Assembly: GCF_001303895.1 (NCBI RefSeq)
Contig: NZ_LJSD01000011.1
Span: 558,001 to 622,000, forward strand
Direction of reading: 5' to 3'
From: Mesorhizobium sp. 1M-11
GTDB lineage: Bacteria > Pseudomonadota > Alphaproteobacteria > Rhizobiales > Rhizobiaceae
DNA: 64,000 nt
This document shows positions 44,678 through 54,332 of this stretch, piece by piece. Within the stretch, counting starts at the first letter, position 1. The number at the start of each line of letters is the position of its first letter. Under the pieces are notes generated by a model. That model did no database searches. It worked only from the letters and a program-made list of their open reading frames with translations, and had not been told where the DNA came from. Made by a program: the position numbers and the translations under genes.

Positions 44678-46276
44678 ATGAATGACACATACGACTACAT
44701 CGTCGTCGGCTCCGGCTCCGCCGGTTGCGTGCTGGCGAACCGTCTCAGTGACAACCCGGCAATGAAGGTCTGCCTGATCGAAGCCGGTGGTAGCGACCAA
44801 AACCTGCGGGTGAAAGTTCCAGCCGGAATCCTGTCGCTCTATGGCAACCCGAACTACGACTATTGCTATGTCGGTGTGCCGCAACCGCAGCTGAACGGCC
44901 GCCGGATTCCGGTCAACCGCGGCAAGGCGCTGGGTGGCTCGACCTCGATCAATTCCATGGTCTACATCCGCGGCGCGGCTGCAGACTACGACGAGTGGGC
45001 AAGCCTTGGCTGTGCCGGCTGGGCCTACGACGACGTGCTGCCTGTTTTCAAAAGGCTGGAGCGCAATCTGCTCGATCAGGACAGGCGCTATCACGGCACG
45101 GACGGCGACCTTTTGGTCGACAACCCGCGCGATCCCAACGAGCTCTCACGCATGTTCGTTCAGGCAGGCAAGGACGCCGGCTTGCCAGAGAACACCGATT
45201 TCAATGCCGGGTCGCAATTCGGTGTCGGCATCTACAACGTGACGCAGGACCGGGGGCAACGCTTCAGCGCTTTCACCGCTTTCGTCCGCCCGGTGCTCGA
45301 CCGTCCGAACCTAACCGTATTGAGCGAATGCTCGGTCAAAAGCGTTGTCGTCTCGGGCAAGCGGGCGACGGGCGTGCAGGTCCGGCACAAAGGCGTAGAC
45401 ACAAAGCTGACGGCGACACGCGAAGTGGTGCTTTCGGCAGGAGCCATCAACTCGCCGCAGATCTTGCTCGAATCCGGGATCGGCCCGGTCGAGGAGCTTC
45501 GGCGTGTCGGCGTCACGCCGGTCCATGAACTGCCCGGTGTCGGCAAGAACCTGCAGGACCATGTCGATGGCATGATCACGGTGCGCTCGTCGAGTGTGCG
45601 CACGCTTGGCCTTTCGGTTGCCAACCTCCCCCGGATCCTCGCCGCGCCCTACCGGTATTTCGCGCATCGCAAAGGGATGCTGACGACCAACTATGTCGAG
45701 GCCGGAGGCTTCGCACGAACCCGTTACGCGGGCGCAGAGCCCGACATCCAGTTCCACTTCGTGCCGGGCTATCGCAGCCATCGCGGCAGATTGGTCGAAT
45801 ATGGCCACGGCTACGCCATCCACACTTGCGTGCTGCGGCCGAAAAGCGTCGGCGAGATCACGCTTTCGCGCGACGGCTCATCGACAACCACTCGGATCGA
45901 TCATCGTTTCTTTTCGGATGAACGGGACGCCCAGGTTCTTGTCGAAGGCATCAAGGTCGCGCGTGCGATCTTTGCATCGTCAGTCTTCGATACGGTGCGC
46001 GGTGTCGAGATGCTGCCAGGAAAGGACGTTCGCTCCGACGACGAGATCCTTGCCTATCTGCGCGCCGAGGCGCTCACCGTCTATCACCCAGTCGGCACCT
46101 GCAAGATGGGCGACGACGCCATGGCTGTGGCTGATCCACGAACGCTGAAAGTGCGTGGCCTGGAAGGGCTTCGGGTCGCCGACGCTTCCATCATGCCGAA
46201 GTTGATCGCCGGCAACACCAACGCGCCGACCATGATGATCGGCCAGCGCGCGGCGGATATGATCCTTCAATCCTAG
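44678..46276 (+). CDS. GMC-family FAD-dependent oxidoreductase (choline/alcohol dehydrogenase-like)
   Basis: A 532-residue GMC flavoprotein. FAD motif YIVVGSGSAGCVLANRLS is at the N-terminus, GMC signature GKALGGSTSINSMVYIRGA follows, and the catalytic His is in YHPVGTCKMG near the C-terminus with NTNAPTMMIGQRAADMIL. These enzymes oxidise alcohols to aldehydes. Behind the Pot-type importer it could oxidise an imported amino-alcohol, as choline dehydrogenase does. Confidence 0.9.
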   Translation: MNDTYDYIVVGSGSAGCVLANRLSDNPAMKVCLIEAGGSDQNLRVKVPAGILSLYGNPNYDYCYVGVPQPQLNGRRIPVNRGKALGGSTSINSMVYIRGAAADYDEWASLGCAGWAYDDVLPVFKRLERNLLDQDRRYHGTDGDLLVDNPRDPNELSRMFVQAGKDAGLPENTDFNAGSQFGVGIYNVTQDRGQRFSAFTAFVRPVLDRPNLTVLSECSVKSVVVSGKRATGVQVRHKGVDTKLTATREVVLSAGAINSPQILLESGIGPVEELRRVGVTPVHELPGVGKNLQDHVDGMITVRSSSVRTLGLSVANLPRILAAPYRYFAHRKGMLTTNYVEAGGFARTRYAGAEPDIQFHFVPGYRSHRGRLVEYGHGYAIHTCVLRPKSVGEITLSRDGSSTTTRIDHRFFSDERDAQVLVEGIKVARAIFASSVFDTVRGVEMLPGKDVRSDDEILAYLRAEALTVYHPVGTCKMGDDAMAVADPRTLKVRGLEGLRVADASIMPKLIAGNTNAPTMMIGQRAADMILQS

Positions 46277-46285
46277 TCAGGGGAT

Positions 46286-46319
46286 CGCTCCCGAGCGACC
46301 AACGTACCGCTCGGGAGCG
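46286..46319. terminator. Bidirectional terminator hairpin
   Basis: CGCTCCCGAGCG and CGCTCGGGAGCG form a perfect 12-bp stem with a 10-nt loop between the convergent GMC and SRPBCC genes. Confidence 0.7.
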
Positions 46320-46339
46320 CGCGTCAGGGACACATTTGG

Positions 46340-46777
46340 CTATTTGGCCAGATGTTCCTGCAGCGCTTTCCAGCCAGCCGCGAACACATGGTCGGAAACG
46401 ATCTCCACGTATTTTCCCGCGTCTTCCGGTTCCTCGTCAAAAGTCGCCACCCATTCCGCGAAGGTGCGGTTGCCGTCCGTGATCGGAAGCAGCCGGATGG
46501 AGGCGACATAGTTCTTCACCGGGAATGCCGGCTTCACGAAGCTGTAGGACAGCGAATGCTCGCTGTCGCTGAGGGCGAGCAGTTGCTCCCGCACATGCGC
46601 GCCGTCCTGGAGATAGAACGAACGGATGGAGCCGACGGAATCGCTACTCGCTCCGCCCTCGATCTCGCTTTTGGCGATCGCGGGATGCCAGGTCGGCAAC
46701 CCGTTGAAGTCGCGCACGGTCTTCCACACGGTTTCGATCGGCGCGTCGATCACCGCGCTTGCATAAGCCTTGGCCAC
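46340..46777 (-). CDS. SRPBCC family protein
   Basis: A 145-residue START/Bet v 1-like protein (AKAYASAVIDAPIETVWKTV; WHPAIAKSEIEGG). The family binds hydrophobic ligands or acts as cyclase. It starts with GTG at 46777 preceded by GGAGAGG; the nearby ATG is in another frame. It is the last gene of the run Tm-1 pair - SRPBCC. The function is not predictable beyond the fold. Confidence 0.85.
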   Translation of the reverse strand: MAKAYASAVIDAPIETVWKTVRDFNGLPTWHPAIAKSEIEGGASSDSVGSIRSFYLQDGAHVREQLLALSDSEHSLSYSFVKPAFPVKNYVASIRLLPITDGNRTFAEWVATFDEEPEDAGKYVEIVSDHVFAAGWKALQEHLAK

Positions 46778-46786
46778 ATTCCTCTC

Positions 46787-47620
46787 CTATTGTTGGACGA
46801 CTAGGTTCTTGAAAGCCTGCGTCTGTGCAACGAGGGCCTTTTCCACCGGCAGGCGCTCCATGCTCGACGCGCCATAGAAGCCGTGGCAGCCGGGGCATTG
46901 CTGCAGGATGTAGCGGGCATCCTCGGGCTCGGCGATTGGGCCGCCATGGCACAGGATGATGATGTCGGGATTGATCGCACGGGCGGCTGCGGCGATGGCG
47001 TTGATTTCGCCGACGCAGTCCTGCAGCGTCAGTGCCGTATCGGCGCCGATCGTGCCGCCGGTCGTCAGGCCCATATGCGCCACGATGATGTCGGCGCCGG
47101 CCTCCGTCATCGCCTTTGCATCGTCGACCGAGAAGACATAGGGCGTGGTGAGCATGTCCTTGCTGCGCGCCAGGCGAACAAGGTCGACCTCCATCGCATA
47201 GCCCATGCCGGTTTCTTCCAGGTTCGCCCGGAACTTGCCGTCGATCAGGCCGACGGTCGGAAAGTTCTGGATGCCGGCAAAGCCGAGCTCTTTCAGCTGA
47301 TCCAGGAATGGATCGAATTGGCAGAATGGGTCGGTGCCGTTCACGCCGGCAAGCACGGGCGTGTGCTTGACCACGGGCAGCACCTCGCGCGCCATGTCGA
47401 CGACGATCTCGTTGGCATTGCCATAGGCGAGCAGGCCCGCCAGCGAACCGCGGCCGGCCATGCGGTAACGGCCGGAATTATAGATCACGATCAGGTCGAT
47501 GCCGCCGGCTTCCTCGCACTTGGCCGAAAGACCGGTGCCGGCGCCACCGCCTATGATGGGGATCTTCGCCTTGATCTGCTCGCGAAACTTGCCCAGCAAC
47601 TGGCTTCGTTCAAATCTCAT
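46787..47620 (-). CDS. Phosphoenolpyruvate-hydrolase-family TIM-barrel protein (Tm-1 C-terminal half homologue)
   Basis: A 277-residue TIM-barrel protein with [20 protein letters not shown] near the N-terminus, [13 protein letters not shown] in the middle, and [19 protein letters not shown] and [12 protein letters not shown] near the end. In the plant Tm-1 protein a domain of this type is fused behind a UPF0261 domain. Here one base separates it from the UPF0261-type gene. The bacterial reaction is not established to my knowledge; the name is a database label. Confidence 0.85.
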   Translation of the reverse strand: MRFERSQLLGKFREQIKAKIPIIGGGAGTGLSAKCEEAGGIDLIVIYNSGRYRMAGRGSLAGLLAYGNANEIVVDMAREVLPVVKHTPVLAGVNGTDPFCQFDPFLDQLKELGFAGIQNFPTVGLIDGKFRANLEETGMGYAMEVDLVRLARSKDMLTTPYVFSVDDAKAMTEAGADIIVAHMGLTTGGTIGADTALTLQDCVGEINAIAAAARAINPDIIILCHGGPIAEPEDARYILQQCPGCHGFYGASSMERLPVEKALVAQTQAFKNLVVQQ

Positions 47621-47621
47621 G

Positions 47622-48830
47622 CTACCGACCTTTGCTGATTTCATTGAAGTGGCGAACGACTTCGGAACTGAATTCCGGCGCGTTGATCGCATACGGAACC
47701 CTGAGTACCTGGCGCTCGGCGGTCTGCTGGACTGTGCTTTCGATCGCCGCGAACAAGGCTTCGTCGGCTTCCGGATCGTAGAATGGCTGGCCAGGAGCGT
47801 CGAGGAGCGACACCCCGCCCAGCGGCAGCAGGAAACGCACCGGACCGATGCTGCGGTTCAGGCGTTCGCCGATCCATTTGCCCATCGCCACGTTTTCCTC
47901 CAGCGTCGTGCGCATCAGCGTGATCTGGGGGTTATGGATGTAGAGATTGCGGTTGCGATACTTCTCCGGAACCGTGTCGATGCCAGCGAAATTGACCATG
48001 TCGAGCGCGCCGCACGAGCCCACATAAGGCAAGGGCGACTGCGCCAGGAAAGAGAACCTGTCTTCCGTGGCCGGCAGGATGCCGCCGAACAGCAGGTCGC
48101 AAACTTCCGTGGTGGTGATGTCGAGAACGCCGGCGAGGAAGCCGGAAGAAGCCAGCTTTTCCATGGACTGGCCGCCGATGCCGGTGGCGTGGAAAACCAG
48201 GCATTCGAAGCGATCGTGCAACCGCTCCACCACCTGGGTGACGCAAGGCGTGGTGACGCCAAACATGGTCAGGCCGAGCGCCGGCTTGTCTTCCTGCTCC
48301 AGTTCCTGGCGATTGCGCACCATGCCGGCAATCGAATTGGCGGCATTGGACAGGACGGTTCTCGATATGCGGTTGAGGCCGGCGATGTCAGTGATCGAGT
48401 TGACCATGGCGATGTCGTTCGGGCCGACATAAGCGCTCACATTGCCGGCAGCCACCGTCGAAACCATCACCCTGGGAGTGCCGACGGGAAGAACACGCAT
48501 GGCCTGTGTCACCATGGCCGTGCCACCGGAGCCACCGAGGCCGATGACGCCGCCGACATCATCCCGCGACAGGATGAAGTGTTCGAAGGCAAGGCCCATC
48601 GCCGAAACCGCCGAACCGCGATCTCCCGTGAAGACCGCCGCGACGCCGCCGGGATGGAAACCCGCGACCGTCCTGGCATCGATATCGGCATTGGCCGCGG
48701 GCTTGTCGGTGGAAAGATCGACGAGGACAGCCGAGACGCCCTGTGCCTGGATGATCCCGGTCACATAGCGGAGTTCGTCCCCCTTGGTGTCGCATGATCC
48801 CGCCACATAGACGGTTTTCGGAACGGTCAT
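47622..48830 (-). CDS. Tm-1-like ATP-binding protein (UPF0261 family)
   Basis: A 402-residue UPF0261 protein: [18 protein letters not shown] at the start, [19 protein letters not shown] and [19 protein letters not shown] in the middle. In the family this half binds ATP. ATG 48830 has GAGGAAGAG upstream. With the next gene it forms a split version of Tm-1. It is 10 bp after the BMP-type permease genes and probably in their operon. Confidence 0.87.
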   Translation of the reverse strand: MTVPKTVYVAGSCDTKGDELRYVTGIIQAQGVSAVLVDLSTDKPAANADIDARTVAGFHPGGVAAVFTGDRGSAVSAMGLAFEHFILSRDDVGGVIGLGGSGGTAMVTQAMRVLPVGTPRVMVSTVAAGNVSAYVGPNDIAMVNSITDIAGLNRISRTVLSNAANSIAGMVRNRQELEQEDKPALGLTMFGVTTPCVTQVVERLHDRFECLVFHATGIGGQSMEKLASSGFLAGVLDITTTEVCDLLFGGILPATEDRFSFLAQSPLPYVGSCGALDMVNFAGIDTVPEKYRNRNLYIHNPQITLMRTTLEENVAMGKWIGERLNRSIGPVRFLLPLGGVSLLDAPGQPFYDPEADEALFAAIESTVQQTAERQVLRVPYAINAPEFSSEVVRHFNEISKGR

Positions 48831-48840
48831 CTCTTCCTCC

Positions 48841-49728
48841 TCAAACACTTCTTTTCTTCATGCTACGCAGGCCAAGACCGATCATCGCAAGCAGCGTGAT
48901 GGCATAAGGCGCAATGTCGGTGATCTGATTGGGCAGTCCCTGCCCCTGCAGCCGCAACCCAACGGCGTCGGCGAGCCCGAAACCGAGACAGGCCAGGGCG
49001 ATCCCCAGGGGATGAGCACGGCCCAGCATGACCGCGACCACGGCGATCCAGCCACGTCCGGCGGTCATGTTTTCGGCGAAGAGCGCGACGGAACCCAGTG
49101 CCAGTTGCGCTCCGGCCAGGCCGCACAGGCCACCGGCCACGATCACGACCGCCGTCTGGTAGCGGCTGACATTCGCGCCCATCGCTGCCGCTGCCGACGG
49201 CACTTCGCCGATGCCGCGCAGGCGCAGCCCCCAGGGCGTCCGGAACAGGTAGATGTTGAAGACGAATATCAGCAGCCAGGACAGATAGACGAGTGCGTTG
49301 TGCCCGAGGATCGCTCCAAGCACCGGCACGTCCGCCAATACGGGAACGACCAGCTTCGGCAGCGCAGTGACCGCCGGGTCAACCAGCGTGCCGGTCACAC
49401 CGAATATCGCGCCCAGCAGATAGGTGGTCAGGCCGGACGCGAGTAGGTTCAGCCCGATGCCGATGACGATCGGATCGCCGCCGAGACGCGCGCCGCCGAG
49501 CGCCAGCGGCGAAGCAAAGATCGCCGTGCAGAGGACGGCTGAAACAACCGCCAGAACCGGAGACCCGAAGGCGATGCTGGTCGCGACGGCGACAAAGGCG
49601 CCGACCAGCATCTTGCCTTCGAGCGCGATGTTGAACACGCCGGCGCGCCCGCACAATGCGCCGGCCATCGCGGCCAGCAGCACCGGCGTCATCAGGTCGA
49701 GCACTTGCGAAAGCAGCATGTTGAGCAT
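48841..49728 (-). CDS. BMP-type ABC importer, permease 2 (YufQ-like)
   Basis: A 295-residue permease with about 8-9 hydrophobic segments and the family stretch [20 protein letters not shown]. It pairs with the permease encoded 3 bp upstream. Relatives import nucleosides or purines. Confidence 0.88.
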   Translation of the reverse strand: MLNMLLSQVLDLMTPVLLAAMAGALCGRAGVFNIALEGKMLVGAFVAVATSIAFGSPVLAVVSAVLCTAIFASPLALGGARLGGDPIVIGIGLNLLASGLTTYLLGAIFGVTGTLVDPAVTALPKLVVPVLADVPVLGAILGHNALVYLSWLLIFVFNIYLFRTPWGLRLRGIGEVPSAAAAMGANVSRYQTAVVIVAGGLCGLAGAQLALGSVALFAENMTAGRGWIAVVAVMLGRAHPLGIALACLGFGLADAVGLRLQGQGLPNQITDIAPYAITLLAMIGLGLRSMKKRSV

Positions 49729-49731
49729 GGC

Positions 49732-50757
49732 CTATCGCTTCCTGAAGAAGATCGGCCGCGCGGCGAGGCAGAGGATGATCAGCGCCTGCAGCACCCAAGT
49801 CAGGACCGCCGGCAGCCCGAGCGCTCGCTCCATGGAAAAGCCGCCGACCTGGAGCGCGGCGAAGAACACCGACGTGACGATCGTCGCGATCGGGCTGGCC
49901 ATGGCCAGAACGGCCGCCATCAGCCCGGACCATGTGTAGCCGGGAGCGAGCAAGGCACCGTCGGTGAAACGATACTGCTGTCCCAGGATCAGCAGGGCGC
50001 CGACCAGGCCTGCCAGCGCGCCGCTGAGGAATGCCACCCGCTGCGTCTGCCGCGACAGGTCCACGCCCGAGTACTGAGCGAAGCGGGCGTTGAGGCCGGT
50101 CATGCGCCACTCGAAGCCGTTCACGCCGCTCCTGTCGTTGACCACGATGACGACAGCGACGACAGCCATGATGACCATGGCCATGCTGACCGGGAGATCG
50201 AGTATGTGGGCGGGAAGTCGGGCGCCCGACGCGACACGATAGGTCTCCGGCATGCCGGTGGACGGATCGCGCAGCGGATAGCGCACGAGATAGGACGTCA
50301 GGCCGCGCGCAATGTAGCTGAACAGCAGGCTTGCGATCAGGAACGGGATGCCGAGGCTGAGCTGCAGGATGGCGGCAAGCCAGGCGTAGAGCCCACCGGC
50401 ACAGATTGCGGCGGCCAATGCGAGAACCGCCCGGGCAACACCCGGAACAGGCAAATAAAGCGCGACCAATGCCGCGGCGAGACCACCGATCAGCATCTGC
50501 CCGTCACCACCCAGATTGACCAGCCCTGCCCGCAAGGCGATCGCAGCCGCCAGCGCCATGCCGACCAGCGGCACGGAGCGGGCCAGCGTCTCATCCAGCC
50601 CGCGTCCCAGAACCGCGCCCTTGGCGATCTCCAGGTAGACCGAAATGGGATTGGCGCCGGTCAGGCCGACGACAAGTCCTCCGAGCACGACCGCGGCCAC
50701 GATGGAGAACAGGATCGCCGCCAGGCGGGATTTCGTATCGAGAGCCGCTGCAATCAT
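49732..50757 (-). CDS. BMP-type ABC importer, permease 1 (YufP-like)
   Basis: A 341-residue permease with the family stretch LRAGLVNLGGDGQMLIGGLA and a long hydrophobic C-terminal half. Its start overlaps the ATPase stop by 4 bp (ATGA). Confidence 0.88.
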   Translation of the reverse strand: MIAAALDTKSRLAAILFSIVAAVVLGGLVVGLTGANPISVYLEIAKGAVLGRGLDETLARSVPLVGMALAAAIALRAGLVNLGGDGQMLIGGLAAALVALYLPVPGVARAVLALAAAICAGGLYAWLAAILQLSLGIPFLIASLLFSYIARGLTSYLVRYPLRDPSTGMPETYRVASGARLPAHILDLPVSMAMVIMAVVAVVIVVNDRSGVNGFEWRMTGLNARFAQYSGVDLSRQTQRVAFLSGALAGLVGALLILGQQYRFTDGALLAPGYTWSGLMAAVLAMASPIATIVTSVFFAALQVGGFSMERALGLPAVLTWVLQALIILCLAARPIFFRKR

Positions 50758-52259
50758 CTGGTTTCCGCTCCCCCCATCATCCAGCGGCCGACGGTGTCCT
50801 CATTCATGTCGCTTCCGGTGAGACTGGCGTTGATGCGCCCTTCGAACATCACGAGAATCCGGTCGGAAAGCGCGAGCAGTTCGGTCAGGTCGGACGACAC
50901 GACCAGGATCGCTCGGCCCTTGTCGCGCTCGGCAATCAAGGTCTGGTGGATGAATTCGATGGCGCCGACGTCGACGCCGCGGGTCGGCTCCTCGACGATG
51001 ATCAGCGGCGAGCCATGTTCCACCTCGCGCGCGATAACGACCTTCTGCATGTTGCCGCCCGACAACGAGCCGATCGGCAATTGCTCGGAAGCAGCCTTGA
51101 CCCTGAAACGTTCGATCAACTTGCGCGCCTGGGCGCGGATGGCGTCCTTGCGCAGAAACCCTTTGTTGGAGGCCACGGCATTGCGATGCGTGCCGAAAAC
51201 GATGTTTTCGGCGATCGAGGCAGCGGGAGCCGTTCCTGTCAAATGGCGATCTTCCGGCACGTAGGAGACGCCCGCCGCACGCCGACGCGCGATCGAAAAG
51301 CTGGAAACGTCATGACCATCGAGGCTCACGACACCCGTCGCCGACTCAAGGCCCATGACCGCCGAGATCAGCTGCGGCTGCCCGTTTCCCGAGACGCCGG
51401 CAATACCGACGATCTCGCCCGGACGGACATCGAAGGAGACGTTGTCCACGACCGTGACAGCGCCCTTGCGGACCGACAGATCCTTGACCGAAAGCATCGG
51501 CCTGGCATCGGATGTCACCTTGGAAGCGACCGTGGGCGGCACGTTGCGGCCGACCATTGCCCGGATGATCTCGGCCTCGTTCGTTTCACGGGTCACCAGA
51601 GTACCGGAAACGCGACCGTCACGCATGACGGTGATCTGGTCCGTGATGGCAATCACTTCCGGGATCTTGTGGGTGACGAGGATGAGGGCCATGCCCTTAC
51701 TGGCCAGTTCGCGCATGGCGGCGAACAGGCCATCGCGCTCCTGCGGCGTGAGAACGGCCGTCGGCTCATCCAAGATAAGGATCCTGGCCTCTCGCGACAG
51801 CGCCTTCAGGATTTCCAGGCGCTGGCGTATGCCCACCGCCAAGTCGCGAACCCGGCTGTCCGGGTCGATCTCCAGGCCGTGCCTGGAACCGAGACGCCGG
51901 ACGAAATCGCGCGCGGCGTCAGCTGAAACGAACGGTCCTTGCCTGGGCTCGTTCTGGAACACCAGGTTCTCCCAGACCGTCAAGTCGGGAAACTGCCTGA
52001 AGGTCTGGTGGACCATACCGATGCCTGCGGCGATCGCCCCAAGCGGGCTGGCGAAATCCATCGCCTTGCCGTCGACAAGGATTTCGCCGGCGTCGGGTTT
52101 CAGCAGACCGTAGAGGATGTTCATCAGGGTGGATTTGCCTGCCCCGTTCTCCCCCATCAGCGCGTGGATCTCGCCGCTGTTGACGGAAAGGCTGATCCCG
52201 TCATTGGCGACGACGCCGTCAAAGCGCTTGGTGATGCCCTTCATCTGGAGCAAGGTCAT
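50754..52259 (-). CDS. BMP-type ABC importer, double ATP-binding protein (YufO-like)
   Basis: A 501-residue tandem ATPase. The first domain has Walker A GENGAGKST and Walker B ILILDEPTAVL; the second has the altered P-loop GVSGNGQPQ and signature SGGNMQKV with VEEPTRGVDVGA. This two-domain form is that of sugar and nucleoside importers. It is 20 bp after the binding-protein gene. Confidence 0.9.
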   Translation of the reverse strand: MTLLQMKGITKRFDGVVANDGISLSVNSGEIHALMGENGAGKSTLMNILYGLLKPDAGEILVDGKAMDFASPLGAIAAGIGMVHQTFRQFPDLTVWENLVFQNEPRQGPFVSADAARDFVRRLGSRHGLEIDPDSRVRDLAVGIRQRLEILKALSREARILILDEPTAVLTPQERDGLFAAMRELASKGMALILVTHKIPEVIAITDQITVMRDGRVSGTLVTRETNEAEIIRAMVGRNVPPTVASKVTSDARPMLSVKDLSVRKGAVTVVDNVSFDVRPGEIVGIAGVSGNGQPQLISAVMGLESATGVVSLDGHDVSSFSIARRRAAGVSYVPEDRHLTGTAPAASIAENIVFGTHRNAVASNKGFLRKDAIRAQARKLIERFRVKAASEQLPIGSLSGGNMQKVVIAREVEHGSPLIIVEEPTRGVDVGAIEFIHQTLIAERDKGRAILVVSSDLTELLALSDRILVMFEGRINASLTGSDMNEDTVGRWMMGGAETR

Positions 52260-52279
52260 CGTCGCGCACCGAGGTCGTG

Positions 52280-53299
52280 TTATTGCACCATCGGATCAGG
52301 CACGGTGATCGCGCCCGAAACGATCTTCGCCTGGATGTCCTTGAGCTGGCCGATGACGTCCGGCTTATCCGCGATCTTGCATCCGGACGAGGCGACCGCG
52401 TCCGTGGTGGCGACGAGTTCCAGGCCGCCTTCGGCAAGACCGAAGCTCACCACGGGCTTGGCCGCCCCCTTCAGGATGCTGTCGATTGTGGCGGGCAGAA
52501 TGACGTCCACCTTCTTCAAGGTGCTGTCGAGTATCGCACCCGGCGCATCACCGCATTGATTGACATCCAGCCCAATCGCCATCGCGCCTGATTTGTCGGC
52601 CACGGCCTTGAAGACGCCGCCATTGCTGCCGGCGGCAACCGCATAGATGCGGTCGGCGCCGTTCGACAATTGCAGGCTTGCCTGGGTCTGCGCCCGCACC
52701 GGATCCTGGAACGGATTGTCGCCGCCGATCCACGAGGTGGGCAGCACATTGATATCAGGACGGGTGGTCTTGGCACCGAGCGCGAAGGAATCCGTGTAGC
52801 GGTGCAGGAACGGGATATCGAGCGCACCGATCACACCGACCGTCTTGCTGGTCGAGGTCAACGCGGCTTCCGCTCCGGCGAGATAGGCAGCCTCCTGTTC
52901 ACGGAAAACGGCGCAATAGACGTTCTTCGGCGCTTCGGGGATGCAGGTGTCGACGATGACGAAATTGGTGTCCGGGTTTTCCGGCGCCAGGTCGGCGATG
53001 ATGTCGCCGAATTCAAAGCCCATGACCGCTACGATCGAAGCCTTCAGGTCGATCGCCGCCTGTACATGCTGCCGGCGCGTGGACGGATCGGTGCCCTCGA
53101 ACACCTTGGCCGTGGCGCCTTGATCGGCCGCGGCCTTTTCAATGCCGGTCTTCCCGAGACCGAGGAACTTGTTCACACCGATGCGGCTGGGCGTGACCAG
53201 GACAAACGTGTTGTCTTCGGCGCGGACCGGAACGGAAGCTGCGGAAAGGGCGAGAACCGAACCCAGGCAGAGATGCAGGAATTTGCTGGCAGTCGTCAT
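52280..53299 (-). CDS. BMP-family ABC binding protein
   Basis: A 339-residue Bmp/Med-type periplasmic binding protein with a signal peptide (cleavage near VPVRA). The features are FVLVTPSRIGVNKFLGLGKTG, MGFEFGDIIADLA and the later VAAGSNGGVFKAVADKSGAM. Known relatives bind purine nucleosides; the non-nucleoside genes around it (SDR, cupin, LLM, Tm-1 pair) make the ligand uncertain. Confidence 0.9.
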   Translation of the reverse strand: MTTASKFLHLCLGSVLALSAASVPVRAEDNTFVLVTPSRIGVNKFLGLGKTGIEKAAADQGATAKVFEGTDPSTRRQHVQAAIDLKASIVAVMGFEFGDIIADLAPENPDTNFVIVDTCIPEAPKNVYCAVFREQEAAYLAGAEAALTSTSKTVGVIGALDIPFLHRYTDSFALGAKTTRPDINVLPTSWIGGDNPFQDPVRAQTQASLQLSNGADRIYAVAAGSNGGVFKAVADKSGAMAIGLDVNQCGDAPGAILDSTLKKVDVILPATIDSILKGAAKPVVSFGLAEGGLELVATTDAVASSGCKIADKPDVIGQLKDIQAKIVSGAITVPDPMVQ

Positions 53300-53378
53300 T
53301 GTTGAACCCCACAGGCAAGCATGATTGGTTGCAACCGACTACGCGGATGGCGCCGCGTACTCAGCGAGGGAGATAGCC

Positions 53379-54218
53379 TCAATACGGCGTATCGCCGCCA
53401 TCGGTGTTGATGGATTGGCCACGGATGATCATGGCATCGTCGCTCAGCAGGAACGAAATCGTCCGGGCCACCTCGACCGGATCGATATGCCGGCGCAGCT
53501 GCGAGCTGACGAGCTGCTCGAAGACATCGTCTGGTGCCTGCTTGACCAAGTCGCCATAAGCAACGGCAACTTCGCGAAGCATGTCGGTCGCCATTCCGCC
53601 GGGGCAGACACAGTTCACATTGATGTCGTTGGGGGCGAGCACTTCCGATAGCACGCGGGTAAAATTGATCATCGCCGCCTTGCTCGCGCTATAGGCGAGC
53701 GACTGGGTATGGCCCTTCTTGCCGGCTTCGGAAGCGACATTGACGATCGCGCCCTTGATGCCGCCGGCGATCATCCTCTTGGCAACGATGCGCGATGCTT
53801 CGAACGCGCCGAAAACGTTGATCGCAAAGACACGCTCCCAGTCGGTCCAGGGCGTTTCAAGAGGATCGACGTGCCGGACGATGGCCGCGCAGTTGACCAG
53901 ACCGTCGATACCGCCAAGGCGCTGCTCGGCCTGTTCGACTGCTGCTGCGATCGAAGCGGCATTGCCGAGATCGACCACGACGGCGCTTGTTTTGCCGCCA
54001 CCCTTATTGAGATCCGCAATCGCTTCGTTCAGCGCCTGTTCTCGCACGTCGCCGATGATGACCGAGGCGCCCTCCGCCACCAGCAATGCAGCTGACGCCT
54101 TGCCGGCACCACCCGCACCACCGAGGACAAGATAGCGTTTGTTGGCATGCGACCGTGTCGGCGGAACCTGCCGCACGGCCAGCGGGCGATGTTCGCCCCT
54201 GGTGGCAAAAGAACCCAT
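53379..54218 (-). CDS. Short-chain dehydrogenase with atypical nucleotide motif
   Basis: A 279-residue SDR. The first about 27 residues are an unusual extension. The Rossmann motif reads LGGAGGAGKAS in place of TGxxxGIG, and the catalytic site SLAYSASKAA is intact. NCAAI replaces the usual NNAG. GGGGAGGAG precedes the ATG at 54218. It is divergent from the MocR gene and 79 bp ahead of the BMP binding-protein gene on the same strand. Confidence 0.88.
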   Translation of the reverse strand: MGSFATRGEHRPLAVRQVPPTRSHANKRYLVLGGAGGAGKASAALLVAEGASVIIGDVREQALNEAIADLNKGGGKTSAVVVDLGNAASIAAAVEQAEQRLGGIDGLVNCAAIVRHVDPLETPWTDWERVFAINVFGAFEASRIVAKRMIAGGIKGAIVNVASEAGKKGHTQSLAYSASKAAMINFTRVLSEVLAPNDINVNCVCPGGMATDMLREVAVAYGDLVKQAPDDVFEQLVSSQLRRHIDPVEVARTISFLLSDDAMIIRGQSINTDGGDTPY

Positions 54219-54232
54219 ATCTCCTCCCCTTG

Positions 54233-54252
54233 GACCTCCAAGTGTGGAGGTC
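54233..54252. promoter_or_regulatory. Inverted repeat upstream of the SDR gene
   Basis: GACCTCCA-AGTG-TGGAGGTC is a perfect 8-bp dyad. It starts 15 bp upstream of the SDR start and should affect its transcription or ribosome loading. It differs from the CCACTT motif. Confidence 0.5.
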
Positions 54253-54305
54253 TCTTATCCGTTTTCCCGAAAGTGAAATTGCTCTACTGAGCTGCATCTG
54301 GCAAA

Positions 54306-54327
54306 GTCCACTTGTCGAGAAGTGGAC
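54306..54327. promoter_or_regulatory. CCACTT-N6-AAGTGG dyad, site A (candidate MocR operator)
   Basis: GTCCACTT-GTCGAG-AAGTGGAC ends 5 bp before the MocR start, over its likely ribosome site, and lies 88 bp upstream of the divergent SDR gene. The same core and spacing recur at 56185. Confidence 0.6.
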
Positions 54328-54332
54328 CACGT

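Noticed and set aside
47499..48797. 432-residue plus-strand frame opposite the Tm-1-like gene
   Set aside because: It is antisense to a well-supported UPF0261 gene and has no recognisable domain.
49705..51264. 519-residue plus-strand frame across the BMP permease and ATPase genes
   Set aside because: It crosses two clear coupled genes on the other strand and has low-complexity composition rich in Arg, Gln, Asp and His.
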